Assembly (NCBI RefSeq): GCF_900106585.1
Contig: NZ_FNWH01000005.1
Coordinates: forward strand, 62,001 to 126,000
Length of the DNA stretch: 64,000 nucleotides
DNA from: Acidaminococcus timonensis
GTDB taxonomy: Bacteria > Bacillota > Negativicutes > Acidaminococcales > Acidaminococcaceae
Reading direction: 5' to 3'
Below the pieces are notes generated by a model. That model ran no database searches, had not been told where the DNA came from, and saw only the letters and a list, made by a program, of their open reading frames with translations. Numbering within the stretch: the first letter of the stretch is position 1; every line of letters starts with the position of its first letter. The position numbers and the translations under genes were made by a program. Shown piece after piece: positions 9,242 through 17,974 of this stretch.

Positions 9242-9270
9242 GACGTGAGCGATTTTTGCTCACGTCTGTT
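9242..9270 (+). terminator. Hairpin at the left end of the ISL3-type element
   Basis: A perfect 9-bp stem (GACGTGAGC / GCTCACGTC) is followed on the plus strand by TGTTTTTATTTT. As drawn it would stop plus-strand transcripts entering the element. It lies directly past the transposase stop. Confidence 0.55.
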
Positions 9271-9271
9271 T

Positions 9272-10465
9272 TTATTTTAATTTCACCATCGAAAGCAGTA
9301 AAATCCGAGAACGGAATCGTTCAAAGTTGCGAAAACCAAATGCTACTCTCTTTAACACCTTAATCTTATTGTTCATTCCTTCCGTAAAACCATTCGAATA
9401 CGCTTGACTCAATCCTTCCAAAATCTCTGTCTTCCAATCAGTGAACGTCTTTATAACACTCTTGAATTCTTCAACCCCACTTTCTTCGACTAATGATAAC
9501 CAACGAGATAAGAATGAAGCAACAGCAGACCGTTCTTTCATAGAAAACACCTTAAAGAATGCCTCTTTTAAGGCATAGGCTCTCTGTAATTCTGAAGACT
9601 GCTTCAAGATTTCCCGAAGGCTGGCCAGTTCTTCTTCTGTCAGACGATCACCCCTCTTGTTCAAGATATGTTTGTTTCTCTTGAAATAAATTCTTTTTTC
9701 GTCGAATAACTTTTGTACATTTTTCCTAACCCGTTCAAGCGCCCAAATGACCAGTCTCTGTATGTGGAATCGGTCACCAATAATTGTTGCACCAGGAAAC
9801 ATCGCTCTGATGACCTTGCGGAAAAGTGACGAAAGGTCCATTACGACAAATTTTACTTTCAATCGCTCTGCTCTTGAAAATTGGCTAAAATAACGAATCA
9901 ATTCCAGCGCTGTCCTCTTTGGCAAAATATCGAGAGTTTCATGACGCTGAGGGTCATTCACAGCGACCTGGTATCTTTGCCCATGAGCGTTCCCACGAAA
10001 TTCGTCTAAAGAAAGAACTTCAGGCAGATGGAGAGGCCTTTTAAAAGTAAGTCCATCAAAATACCGGATTACGGTGGAAACAGAGACACCATGGCTTCTG
10101 GCAATAGCTTTAAAGCTCGCCAGTTCAGAACAGGCTTGGATGATGCTGTTCTTTACATCGTTAGAACGCCGCTGGTAATGCTCGACGCCAGGAATTTTTT
10201 CATAAAATGTCTTATGGCAGCAAGGGCAAAAAAATCTTCTTTTATGAACAATAGCAGAAACAGGATGGGTGTTCCAGTGCCCTAAGAGGACTTTTTGGTC
10301 CCGATAGTCCTTAATATGAAGAATTTTATGATGACAGTAGGGGCAACGAGAAGCTGTAGAAGTGAATTCCACGTAAAGGAGGAGGCTGGATCCCAATTTT
10401 TCAAATTCTTTTATGGAACCCTCTTCCCAATGGAAGCTTTTTTCGATAAAATGAAAGAAAGACAT
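9272..10465 (-). CDS. ISL3-family transposase
   Basis: The start at 10465 (MSFFHFIEKSF) has GAAAGGAG upstream and gives 397 residues, typical of the family. The N-terminal zinc-binding part shows CPYCHHK and CPCCHKTF. An HTH follows (FKAIARSHGVSVSTVIRYFD), then the DDE_Tnp_ISL3 core with LSLDEFRG (first Asp), VVMDLS...IIGDRFH (second Asp region) and EGMNNKIKVLKRVAFGFRNF (terminal Glu region). All core motifs are intact, so the enzyme could be active. Codon use is more AT-rich than in the neighbouring genes, consistent with recent arrival. Confidence 0.95.
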   Translation of the reverse strand: MSFFHFIEKSFHWEEGSIKEFEKLGSSLLLYVEFTSTASRCPYCHHKILHIKDYRDQKVLLGHWNTHPVSAIVHKRRFFCPCCHKTFYEKIPGVEHYQRRSNDVKNSIIQACSELASFKAIARSHGVSVSTVIRYFDGLTFKRPLHLPEVLSLDEFRGNAHGQRYQVAVNDPQRHETLDILPKRTALELIRYFSQFSRAERLKVKFVVMDLSSLFRKVIRAMFPGATIIGDRFHIQRLVIWALERVRKNVQKLFDEKRIYFKRNKHILNKRGDRLTEEELASLREILKQSSELQRAYALKEAFFKVFSMKERSAVASFLSRWLSLVEESGVEEFKSVIKTFTDWKTEILEGLSQAYSNGFTEGMNNKIKVLKRVAFGFRNFERFRSRILLLSMVKLK

Positions 10466-10595
10466 ATCTATTCTCCTTTCAGTTCTTCGTGGTGGTTGAG
10501 GTGAAATGTAGCTTAGATATGTCTTTATTTTATCGTAAGACAAGGGGTCTTGTGAACAGGAGTGTCCACAAGACCCCAACATTTATTATAGAACC

Positions 10596-10603
10596 TATTT
10601 TCT
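10596..10603. repeat. 8-bp target-site duplication, right copy
   Basis: TATTTTCT directly abuts the right end of the ISL3-type element and matches 9185-9192 exactly. Confidence 0.93.
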
Positions 10604-12591
10604 TCCACCCGGTTTTCCACGCCTTTCAGCTGTCCATAGTTCACTCCATCCGTCTCTTCCGTTCCCGCTGCCACGTTGGTGATTTTTTTACTTCCGGCAT
10701 CCAGCCCATCCTTTGTCATAGAAGGACCGCCGGCAATGGTTACCCCATCAGAGGAAAGTTTCGTTCCCCCTGCGGTTACGCTGTCCACGGCAAGGTCTTT
10801 TTTCAGATTCACGGAAAGGGTATTCCCTTCCACTTTGGTTGACAGGTTCTTCCCATCTCCTGCGACATGCAGGGTTTCCGAAGGTTTGACCGCTGCAGAC
10901 CCCTCATCTGCGGCAAATTTGGTGGCCTTGGTTTCTGCCAAGATTTCCAAGGGTTTCCCGTTCCCCGGGACTGTTTCCTGGGAATCGCCGGATCCAGAGC
11001 CCGTGCCTTCCGTCTTGGGTTCCACTTTTGTGCTGTCGGTCGCCGTTTCTCCCCCAGTCAGATTGGCACTGATGGTATAACGCTTGCCTGCAGAATCTTT
11101 TTCGATTTTAATGCCGTCCCCCGCCAGCAGTTCCAATTTGGGAGCTGCATTTTCCATGGCAGCTTTCAGCTGTGCCACGTTCACCGCATCCGTATCCGCA
11201 GAACCTGCTGCCACCCGGGTAATCTGCCGGGTATGGGTGCTGTCCCCTACGGAGACGGCTGCCCAGGAAGATTTCCATACAGGAGAATCCAAGGTGCTTG
11301 CCTGCTGCGTCCCAGGGTCCCAGCCAAAGATCCCTGCCTCCGTGTCGGCAAGGGAACCGGCACCAAGAGCCACACTGCCGTTAAAAGAGGCATTGGCGTT
11401 GAAACCCAGGATGACCGTTTCTTTATGGGAAGTCGTCAGCGGCGCCTTTTCATCAGCATTGCCGATAATCACGTTATGGGTCTGGCCTTCTGCTACGGTG
11501 CGATAATCGCCGATGACCGTATTGGAATCTGCCTCTTTGCTGATGGTGACGCTTTGTCCCAGCACCTTTACATGGCTGGCATCGGTAATGGAACTGTTGA
11601 ACCCATCCAGATAGTTGTACTGTACTTTCTTGTAAGTCGTCGATTTCATGGAGTTCCCCACGCCCATGATTTGCGAGTTCTGTGTCTTTTCAGCGCTGTT
11701 GGCACCGCCGATGACCAGGGTAGCACCGCCCGCACTTTTGGCAACACCATCCATCAAAGCTTTCTGCATATCGGCAACAGAGTCAAAGTGCGTACTGTAA
11801 GGAGAGGCATCAATGTAGCTGCTTGATTCTTTTACACTATTTCCGGCCCCCATGACAATGGCCCCGTTGCTGTTGGTCACTTTGTTGGCCATACCGGAAA
11901 TCATATTGGCGACGCCGCTGCTGCTGCTTCCTGTCATGGATTCATTGGAATTAAAGGTGCCGATAACCGTAGAAAATGCATTTTTCGTCGCATTGAATAA
12001 CGTATCCCATCCATTTTTTGCTTCATACTGATTAGTTTGTACATTATAGCTGCCAATGGTAGTAGCAAAGCCACCGCCGGTATAGGAATTGGTCCCCAGC
12101 GTGGTGGAGGCTACACCAAACTGACGCAGTTGGTCCGCCGTGGTATCCCCAATGGCGATTTGTTTTTCAGCCAACGTGTGGGCCCCGATTTCAATAGCTC
12201 CTGTGCGGGCATAAGAATTCGTCCCCACGGCGATGGCTTCCGGCAGATTCTGCTTCGCATGGTTGTTATCATGGATGTGCATGCTGCCGGACCCCTTGAC
12301 CTCTTCTCCAAACGAAAGCATGGATTCCTGGGTCCCGCCACCGATAAAGACCTTGGCATTCTTGCCGATGGCAATATTGGTCCCGTCGTTGACCGGACTG
12401 ATATCGTAAGCAATGGGCTGTGCGCCCTTGTCCACAATGTCCTTGTCTGCAGCCGCAACGGTGCCAGACATCCCTGAAACCATGAGGGCCGCTGCCGCCA
12501 GAAAAGCGGTTCTTTCTCTTAACGTCCCCCCCGTGGACATTTTGTCACAAGACAGCTCCCGCAGGATTTTTTCCTTCAATCTTCTTTCCAT
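10596..12591 (-). pseudogene. Trimeric autotransporter adhesin, N-terminal fragment, interrupted by IS
   Basis: The gene starts at 12591 with GGGGAGGA upstream. It has an extended signal region with a hydrophobic core (TAFLAAAALMVSGMSGTVAA, near residues 28-47). Degenerate 14-residue YadA-head-like repeats follow (for example AIAIGKNAKV, SNGAIVMGAGNSV, GSVALGAGSLA). There are two neck motifs (ITRVAAGSADTDAVNVAQL and ITNVAAGTEETDGVNYGQL) around a stalk. The adhesin sequence stops after V-E-E-N at the IS junction, and a read-through frame adds 23 foreign residues to 10525. About 665 residues remain here; with the 137-residue anchor the original protein was about 802 residues. Without the anchor, surface display is lost, so the adhesin is probably non-functional in this strain. 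Confidence 0.93.
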
Positions 12592-12761
12592 ATCATTTCC
12601 TCCCCTGTTTTGGGTATTTTTGCTTAATTCTGTATTATTATATGGATATGTGTCATTTTATCATCCTGCCACTTTTCTGTAAAGTACAATCATTCTATAT
12701 ATCCTGTCATACATAATGATTGCGTGCCAATCTTTTCCCAGGAGACATTGCTTCCCGCAAA

Positions 12762-12812
12762 AAAAGACTGTGAAGGTCCTGCCAACCCATGGCAGGACCT
12801 TCACAGTCTTTT
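12762..12812 (-). terminator. Terminator of glyQS
   Basis: A 22-bp perfect stem (arms 12762-12783 and 12791-12812, core GACTGTGAAGGTCCTGCC) is flanked by A and T runs. It lies past glyS. Confidence 0.9.
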
Positions 12813-12878
12813 GAGTTCCCTTCAGCAGCGGCTGTACCGCTTTCTTTCTCTGTCCGCAGGGCGGATCGGAGCGTTCTC

Positions 12879-14936
12879 TTATTTCATCACCAGTTGGCTC
12901 AGATCGGCCACCTGGTTCACCTGTTTCTTCACCTGGTTCAGCAGGGCCAGACGGTTGTTCTTCACCTTCTCGTCCTTGTCCATGACCATGACCGCATCGA
13001 AGAAGGCGTTCACCGGAGCGGCCAGTACATCATTGGCAGCCAGCAGGTCGGCGAATTTCCGTTCTTTGGCCAGGGCAGCCGTTTCCCCAGCCACCTTTTC
13101 CACCGCTTCGAACAGATCCTTTTCGGCGTCATCCTGGAACAGCGCCACGTCCACAGGGGCTTCCACCACATTATTCCTGCTGATGTTCTCCACCCGGGTA
13201 AAGGCCTGGATGCTGTCTGCGGCTTTGTCACTTTCCAGATACCGGGTGAGAGCTGCAGCCCGGTCGAAGATTTCGGCCAGATCATCCACGCTGGCACCCA
13301 GCACTGCATCCACCACATCGTAACGCACACCCTGGTCCAGCAGCATGTTCTTGGCCCGCTGGGCGAAGAAGTCCACCACTTCATCCAGCAGCTGGTCTTC
13401 CTTTTCCACTTCCACCGGCAGGTTCTTCAGGGTTTCTGCCAGCACGGCCCGGAGCGGGAAGTGCACCCCTCCATCGGCCACAATGTTCAGGATGCCCAGA
13501 GCCTGACGACGCAGGGCGTAGGGGTCCTGGGAACCGGTGGGAGCCTGACCCCGGCTGAAGGTGGCTACGATGTTGTCCAGCTTGTCGGCTACAGCCAGGA
13601 TCCGGCCTTCGTTGCTCTGGGGCAGTTCATCGCCGGCGAACCGGGGCATGTACTGTTCCCCGATGGCCTGGGCCACTTTTTCCCCTTCATTGTCCAGCAG
13701 GGCATATTCCCTGCCCATGGTGCCCTGGAGTTCGGTGAATTCAGTGACCATGCCGGTGACCAGATCCGCTTTGGACAGAAGTGCTGCCCGTTCCACAGCC
13801 TGGGCATCCACGGGGAGACCGGTGGCTTTCACCAGCTCGTCACACAGCTTCTGCAGCCGCTCGGTCTTGTCGTACATATTGCCCAGCCCATGCTGGAAAG
13901 CCACTTCGTGCAGGGCTTCCCGATGCTGTGCCAGAGACTTCTTCCGGTCGTTGTCGAAGAAGAACACCGCATCGTCCAGACGAGCCCGCAGCACCCGTTC
14001 GTTGCCGTGGGTCACGATGTCCAGATGTTCCTTGCCGCCGTTGCGGACGGTGATGAACTTGGGCATCAGCTTGCCATCTTTATCGAACATGGGGAAGTAG
14101 CGCTGATGGTCCCGCATGGGGGTGATGATGGCGCAGTCCGGCAGCCGCAGGTACTTGTCATCGATATGGCCGCACAGAGCCGTAGGCCATTCCACCAGGA
14201 AGGTGACTTCTTCCAGCAGGTCGGGAGAAATGGCCGCCCTGCCCCCTTCGGCGGCAGCCAGGTCTTCGATCTGCTTCCTGATGGTAGCCCGGCGTTTGTC
14301 CACATCCACCATGACGAAGTTGTCTTCCAGGGTCTTCACATAGGAGGCAGCGTCAGGAATGGTGATCAGGTGGTTGCTCAGGAACCGATGGCCCCGGGCC
14401 TGGTTTCCGCTCTTCACATCGTTGGCTTCCACCGGGATCACTTTGTCGTCCAGGAGAGCCACCATCCAGCGGAAGGGACGGACGAACCCGAAGTCGTAAT
14501 CCGCCCACCGCATGGTCTTGGGGAAGGTCAGGGAATGGAGGATGTCGTCCAGGATGGCCGGCAGCAGTTCTTCCGTCTTTTTGCCTGCCAGGTGTTTGAT
14601 GGCGTACACATAGCCATCTTTCTGGACCAGGTCCTTTACGTCCACACCCTGGCCCCGGGCAAAGCCCTGGGCAGCCCGGGTGGCATTGCCGTCGCCGTCG
14701 AAGGCAATTTTCAGGGACGGCCCCTTGCTTTCCACGGTGCTGTCTTCCTGTTTGTCCGCTACCTCAGAGGCCACAAAAGCCATCCGCCGGGGCGTACCAT
14801 AGACCTTCACATCTTTGAAGGGGATGCGGGCTTCCTCCAGCTTTTTGGCAGCCAGTTCCCTGTATTCCTTCAGGATGCCGGGCATGTATTGGGCCGGCAT
14901 TTCTTCCGTTCCGATTTCATATAATAAATTTGCCAT
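12879..14936 (-). CDS. glyS: Glycyl-tRNA synthetase beta subunit
   Basis: The 685-residue protein is full length for the bacterial alpha2-beta2 GlyRS beta chain. It starts ANLLYEIGTEEMPAQYMPG, the family signature, and holds the B3/B4-like and HD-like regions (FGFVRPFRWMVALLDD, then LGNMYDKTERL). The C-terminal DALR-type anticodon-binding region contains an FFDAVMVMDKDE segment. The beta subunit recognises tRNA-Gly and works with GlyQ. The gene lies 6 bp after glyQ in the same T-box-controlled transcript. Confidence 0.97.
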   Translation of the reverse strand: MANLLYEIGTEEMPAQYMPGILKEYRELAAKKLEEARIPFKDVKVYGTPRRMAFVASEVADKQEDSTVESKGPSLKIAFDGDGNATRAAQGFARGQGVDVKDLVQKDGYVYAIKHLAGKKTEELLPAILDDILHSLTFPKTMRWADYDFGFVRPFRWMVALLDDKVIPVEANDVKSGNQARGHRFLSNHLITIPDAASYVKTLEDNFVMVDVDKRRATIRKQIEDLAAAEGGRAAISPDLLEEVTFLVEWPTALCGHIDDKYLRLPDCAIITPMRDHQRYFPMFDKDGKLMPKFITVRNGGKEHLDIVTHGNERVLRARLDDAVFFFDNDRKKSLAQHREALHEVAFQHGLGNMYDKTERLQKLCDELVKATGLPVDAQAVERAALLSKADLVTGMVTEFTELQGTMGREYALLDNEGEKVAQAIGEQYMPRFAGDELPQSNEGRILAVADKLDNIVATFSRGQAPTGSQDPYALRRQALGILNIVADGGVHFPLRAVLAETLKNLPVEVEKEDQLLDEVVDFFAQRAKNMLLDQGVRYDVVDAVLGASVDDLAEIFDRAAALTRYLESDKAADSIQAFTRVENISRNNVVEAPVDVALFQDDAEKDLFEAVEKVAGETAALAKERKFADLLAANDVLAAPVNAFFDAVMVMDKDEKVKNNRLALLNQVKKQVNQVADLSQLVMK

Positions 14937-14942
14937 GATTCC

Positions 14943-15815
14943 TTACCCTCTCTTCAGCATGGGGAAACCCAGTTTTTCCCGTTGTTCCACATAGGCCGCA
15001 GCGCACAGACGAGCCAGTGCCCGCACCCGAGAGATGTAGTTGGTCCGTTCGCTGACGCTGATGGCACCCCGGGCATCCAGCAGGTTGAAGGTGTGGGAGC
15101 ATTTCAGCACATAGTCGTAGGCCGGACGGATGTTGCCGGTGAGGATGACCCGTTTGGCTTCCTTTTCGTACTTGTCGAACAGATCGAACAGCAGGTCGAT
15201 ATCGGCAATGTCGAAGCTGTACCGGGACTGTTCCACTTCGTTGGTGTGGAATACGTCACCGTAGGTCACATTCCCCACCCACTGCAGGTCGTAGACATTT
15301 TCCACGCCCTGGATGTACATGGCCAGCCGTTCCAGGCCGTAGGTGATTTCCACAGCCACCGGTTTGATGTCGATGGAGCCTACCTGCTGGAAGTAGGTGA
15401 ACTGGGTGATTTCCATCCCGTCCAGCCAGACTTCCCAGCCCATGCCCCAGGCGCCCAGGGTGGGAGATTCCCAGTTGTCTTCCACGAACCGGATATCATG
15501 TTCTTCCGGATGGATGCCCAGTTCCCGCAGGCTTTCCAGGTACAGTTCCTGGATGTTGCAGGGGGACGGCTGCATGATCACCTGGAACTGGTGATGCTGG
15601 TACAGCCGGTTGGGGTTGTCGCCGTACCGGCCGTCAGCCGGACGACGGGAAGGTTCCACATAGCACACGTTCCAGGGTTCAGGCCCCAGTACCCGCAGGA
15701 AGGTGGAAGGGTTCATGGTGCCGGCGCCCTTTTCCACGTCGTAGGGTTGTGCCATGATGCAGCCCTGGTTGGCCCAGTACTTCTGCAAGTTCAAAATGAT
15801 GGTTTGAAAATCCAT
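14943..15815 (-). CDS. glyQ: Glycyl-tRNA synthetase alpha subunit
   Basis: The 290-residue protein carries class II synthetase motifs of Gly[21 protein letters not shown] at the start, [33 protein letters not shown], and the [16 protein letters not shown] motif. GlyQ makes glycyl-adenylate and charges tRNA-Gly with GlyS in the cytosol. It has its own AGGAGGAGAG ribosome-binding site just downstream of the T-box terminator, so its expression follows uncharged tRNA-Gly. Confidence 0.97.
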   Translation of the reverse strand: MDFQTIILNLQKYWANQGCIMAQPYDVEKGAGTMNPSTFLRVLGPEPWNVCYVEPSRRPADGRYGDNPNRLYQHHQFQVIMQPSPCNIQELYLESLRELGIHPEEHDIRFVEDNWESPTLGAWGMGWEVWLDGMEITQFTYFQQVGSIDIKPVAVEITYGLERLAMYIQGVENVYDLQWVGNVTYGDVFHTNEVEQSRYSFDIADIDLLFDLFDKYEKEAKRVILTGNIRPAYDYVLKCSHTFNLLDARGAISVSERTNYISRVRALARLCAAAYVEQREKLGFPMLKRG

Positions 15816-15835
15816 TTTCTCTCCTCCTATACAAA

Positions 15836-15979
15836 AACTCCCGTCTCTGTAATATAGACAGGATACTCTACATTACAGGGACGGGAGGTTGTTCCGCGGT
15901 TCCACCCTGTTTGCTGCCCAAGGCAGCCTCTCTTGTGAAGCGAACGCTCCGGGATGCCAACTCCTTCATTGCGTATTAC
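15836..15979 (-). ncRNA. T-box riboswitch (glycine) of glyQS
   Basis: On the minus strand the leader contains the T-box core AGGGTGGAACCGCGG (15894-15908). It is followed by a terminator hairpin (15836-15889; arms around CTCCCGTC / GACGGGAG with a T-run) that competes with the antiterminator. Upstream is a compact stem I; a GGC triplet in AGTTGGCATCC is the likely glycine specifier. The leader is short, about 145 nt, as for glyQS T-boxes. Uncharged tRNA-Gly should stabilise antitermination and raise glyQS expression. Confidence 0.92.
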
Positions 15980-15985
15980 AGAGGA

Positions 15986-16014
15986 ACTATAACAAATCCG
16001 GCGGAACTTGTCAA
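15986..16014 (-). promoter_or_regulatory. glyQS promoter, with dyad over the -35
   Basis: On the minus strand TTGACA (16009-16014) and TATAGT (15986-15991) are separated by exactly 17 bp. The -35 sits in the middle of a perfect inverted repeat (GGCGGAACTTG-T-CAAGTTCCGCC, about 16000-16022). Confidence 0.85.
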
Positions 16015-16036
16015 GTTCCGCCGGAAGGTTCGCAGT

Positions 16037-16111
16037 TGGTGGGCCCACTTGGATTCGAACCAAGGACCAACCGGTTATGAGCCGGGGGCTCTACCGCTGA
16101 GCTATAGGCCC
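16037..16111 (-). tRNA. tRNA with CAT anticodon (Met or lysidine-modified Ile)
   Basis: The 75-nt minus-strand cloverleaf starts GGGCCTATAGCTCAGCGG and has the anticodon loop CTCATAA (anticodon CAT), GGTTCGAATCC in the T arm and an encoded CCA end. It lacks initiator-tRNA features. The loop and arm sequence resemble both elongator tRNA-Met and E. coli ileX-type tRNA-Ile(CAT), so identity is left open. Confidence 0.95.
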
Positions 16112-16120
16112 AATGCAAAA

Positions 16121-16150
16121 ATTATATAACAGGAAGCAAATCCCTGTCAA
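16121..16150 (-). promoter_or_regulatory. Promoter of the CAT-anticodon tRNA
   Basis: Minus-strand TTGACA (16145-16150) and TATAAT (16121-16126) are 18 bp apart, about 10 bp before the tRNA 5' end. The -35 touches the rpoD stop codon. Confidence 0.82.
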
Positions 16151-17926
16151 TCATTCCAGGAATTCCTTCAGCGGTTTGCTCCGTTTCGGGCTCCGCAGCT
16201 TGCGCAGGGCCTTGGCTTCGATCTGCCGGATCCGTTCCCGGGTGACCCCGAAATACTGGCCCACTTCTTCCAGGGTACGGGTCCGTCCGTCCAGCAGGCC
16301 GAACCGCAGTTCCAGCACCCGCCGTTCCCGGGCGCTCAGGTGTTCCTGCAGGACCTTGCCCAGCTGTTCCTGCAGCAGGGTATACGAAGCTGCATCAGCC
16401 GGAGACGGTGCTTCCTGGTCTTCGATGAAGTCCCCCAGATGGGAATCTTCTTCTTCGCCGATGGGTGTTTCCAGGGAAACCGGTTCCTGGGCGATCTTCT
16501 GGATTTCCCGGACCCGTTCCACAGGCACATCCATTTCTTTGGCGATTTCCTCCGGAGTGGGTTCCCGGCCCAGTTCCTGCAGCAGCTGACGGGATACCCG
16601 CACCAGCTTGTTGATGGTTTCCACCATGTGCACCGGGATCCGGATGGTCCGGGCCTGGTCAGCGATGGCACGGGTGATGGCCTGCCGGATCCACCAGGTG
16701 GCATACGTACTGAACTTGAAGCCCTTGTTGTAGTCGAACTTTTCCACGGCCTTGATTAGCCCCAGGTTCCCTTCCTGGATCAGATCCAGGAACAGCATCC
16801 CCCGGCCCACATATCGTTTGGCAATGCTGACTACCAGACGCAGGTTGGCTTCGGACAGGCATTTCTTGGCATTGTCCCCGCAGAATTCCATGCGGTGGAG
16901 CAGCCGGTTGAACTTTTTCCGGGCTTCCTCGATCTGTTTCTGCAGGTCTTCATCCACCTTCTGGTGGGCAGCCTTGTCCTCGATCACTGTGAACAGTTCC
17001 TGCAGGGTCCCCAGATAGCTTTTGTCAGCTTCTTCCCCTTTGGGGAGGTCCACCGTTTTCACGTCATGCATTACTTTGTACTTATTTTCCGTGAGCAGCC
17101 GGTTCAACCGCTTTTTTTCGTCCATGGTGAAAGCGGTAATCAGATCCTGGTACTGATCATGATCCAGTACATGATCGGTGTTGGCCAGCATCTGGGCCCT
17201 CTTGTAAGCCAGGGAAACGCTCCGGTTGTCCACCCATACGCTTTCCCGGGTCAGCAGGTCATTGGCCTGTTCCAGCAATTTGCCCACGGACAGGCGCTTG
17301 TTCACCGGTTCGAATTCTCCGTCGGGTTGTTCCCCCTTCAGGATGGCCTTGGCCTGGTTGCCCTTATCGGCCCGTTTGGCCAGTTTGATCTCATCATCCC
17401 CGGCCAGCAGGGGTACCCGGCCGATTTCCTTCAGGTACATGCGGACCGGATCATCGACGATGACCCCTTCCGGAACGGACAGGTTGGCCAGTTCCGATTC
17501 ATCCACCTTCAGTTCATCTTCATCGATTGTATCCGGTTCTTCGTCTTCGGAACCGTCATCGACCACTTCAATGTTCTTTTCAGCCAGTTTGGAATAGATG
17601 GCATCCATTTGATCAACAGACACATCATCTACGTTCTGCATCCGGTCCTGAATCTCTTTATAGGTGAGAACGCCATGATTCTTTTTGGCCAGCGCTTCAA
17701 ACTCGGCTAAATACTCCGCCGCGGTCTTGGGCTTATCTTTTTTGCTCGTCCTGCTCTTGCTTTTCGTTGCTGAACCCGCCTTTCCCGTGGTTTTTGCCGC
17801 CTTCTTCTTTTTTGGAACAGCCTTGGCTTTCCCCGCCGTAGTGGTTTTCGCCTCACTCTGTCTTTCTTTCGATGTCACGCTCTGAGACACCTGCGGCTCC
17901 AATTCTTTCTTTTCTTTTTCAGTCAT
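16151..17926 (-). CDS. rpoD: Primary sigma factor RpoD (sigma-70)
   Basis: The 591-residue protein has a long Lys/Ala-rich N-terminal extension (to about residue 85), region 1.1, then region 1.2 ([17 protein letters not shown]). Region 2 is intact ([57 protein letters not shown]), as is region 4 ([34 protein letters not shown]). It directs RNA polymerase to housekeeping promoters of the TTGACA/TATAAT kind seen throughout the window. It follows dnaG by 48 bp, the common dnaG-rpoD arrangement, with its own AAAGGAGG site. Confidence 0.98.
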   Translation of the reverse strand: MTEKEKKELEPQVSQSVTSKERQSEAKTTTAGKAKAVPKKKKAAKTTGKAGSATKSKSRTSKKDKPKTAAEYLAEFEALAKKNHGVLTYKEIQDRMQNVDDVSVDQMDAIYSKLAEKNIEVVDDGSEDEEPDTIDEDELKVDESELANLSVPEGVIVDDPVRMYLKEIGRVPLLAGDDEIKLAKRADKGNQAKAILKGEQPDGEFEPVNKRLSVGKLLEQANDLLTRESVWVDNRSVSLAYKRAQMLANTDHVLDHDQYQDLITAFTMDEKKRLNRLLTENKYKVMHDVKTVDLPKGEEADKSYLGTLQELFTVIEDKAAHQKVDEDLQKQIEEARKKFNRLLHRMEFCGDNAKKCLSEANLRLVVSIAKRYVGRGMLFLDLIQEGNLGLIKAVEKFDYNKGFKFSTYATWWIRQAITRAIADQARTIRIPVHMVETINKLVRVSRQLLQELGREPTPEEIAKEMDVPVERVREIQKIAQEPVSLETPIGEEEDSHLGDFIEDQEAPSPADAASYTLLQEQLGKVLQEHLSARERRVLELRFGLLDGRTRTLEEVGQYFGVTRERIRQIEAKALRKLRSPKRSKPLKEFLE

Positions 17927-17974
17927 TGGGGCGTTCCCTCCTTTCTACCAAATGAGAAAAACAGACAGTTCCGG

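Larger units (their letters stand above)
9193..10595 (-). mobile_element. ISL3-family insertion sequence (1403 bp)
   Basis: The ends are imperfect inverted repeats: GGTTCTTTGTCAAATGTTGG on the left and, on the other strand, GGTTCTATAATAAATGTTGG on the right, both continuing GGT. They are flanked by the direct repeat TATTTTCT, and the 8-bp duplication is standard for ISL3-family elements. The single internal gene is a full-length transposase. Near the right end (10543-10577) an 11-bp stem (GGGGTCTTGTG / CACAAGACCCC) may shield the transposase from outside transcription. The element interrupts the adhesin gene in its stalk, just before the membrane anchor. Confidence 0.94.

Noticed and set aside
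8772-9263. A separate 163-residue gene carrying the YadA anchor
   Set aside because: Its first 26 or so residues are encoded by the IS end. The target duplication and frame reconstruction show it is the 3' part of the interrupted adhesin.
12789-14924. A 711-codon open frame on the plus strand
   Set aside because: It is antisense to glyS, a certain gene. Composition is low complexity and there is no recognisable motif.
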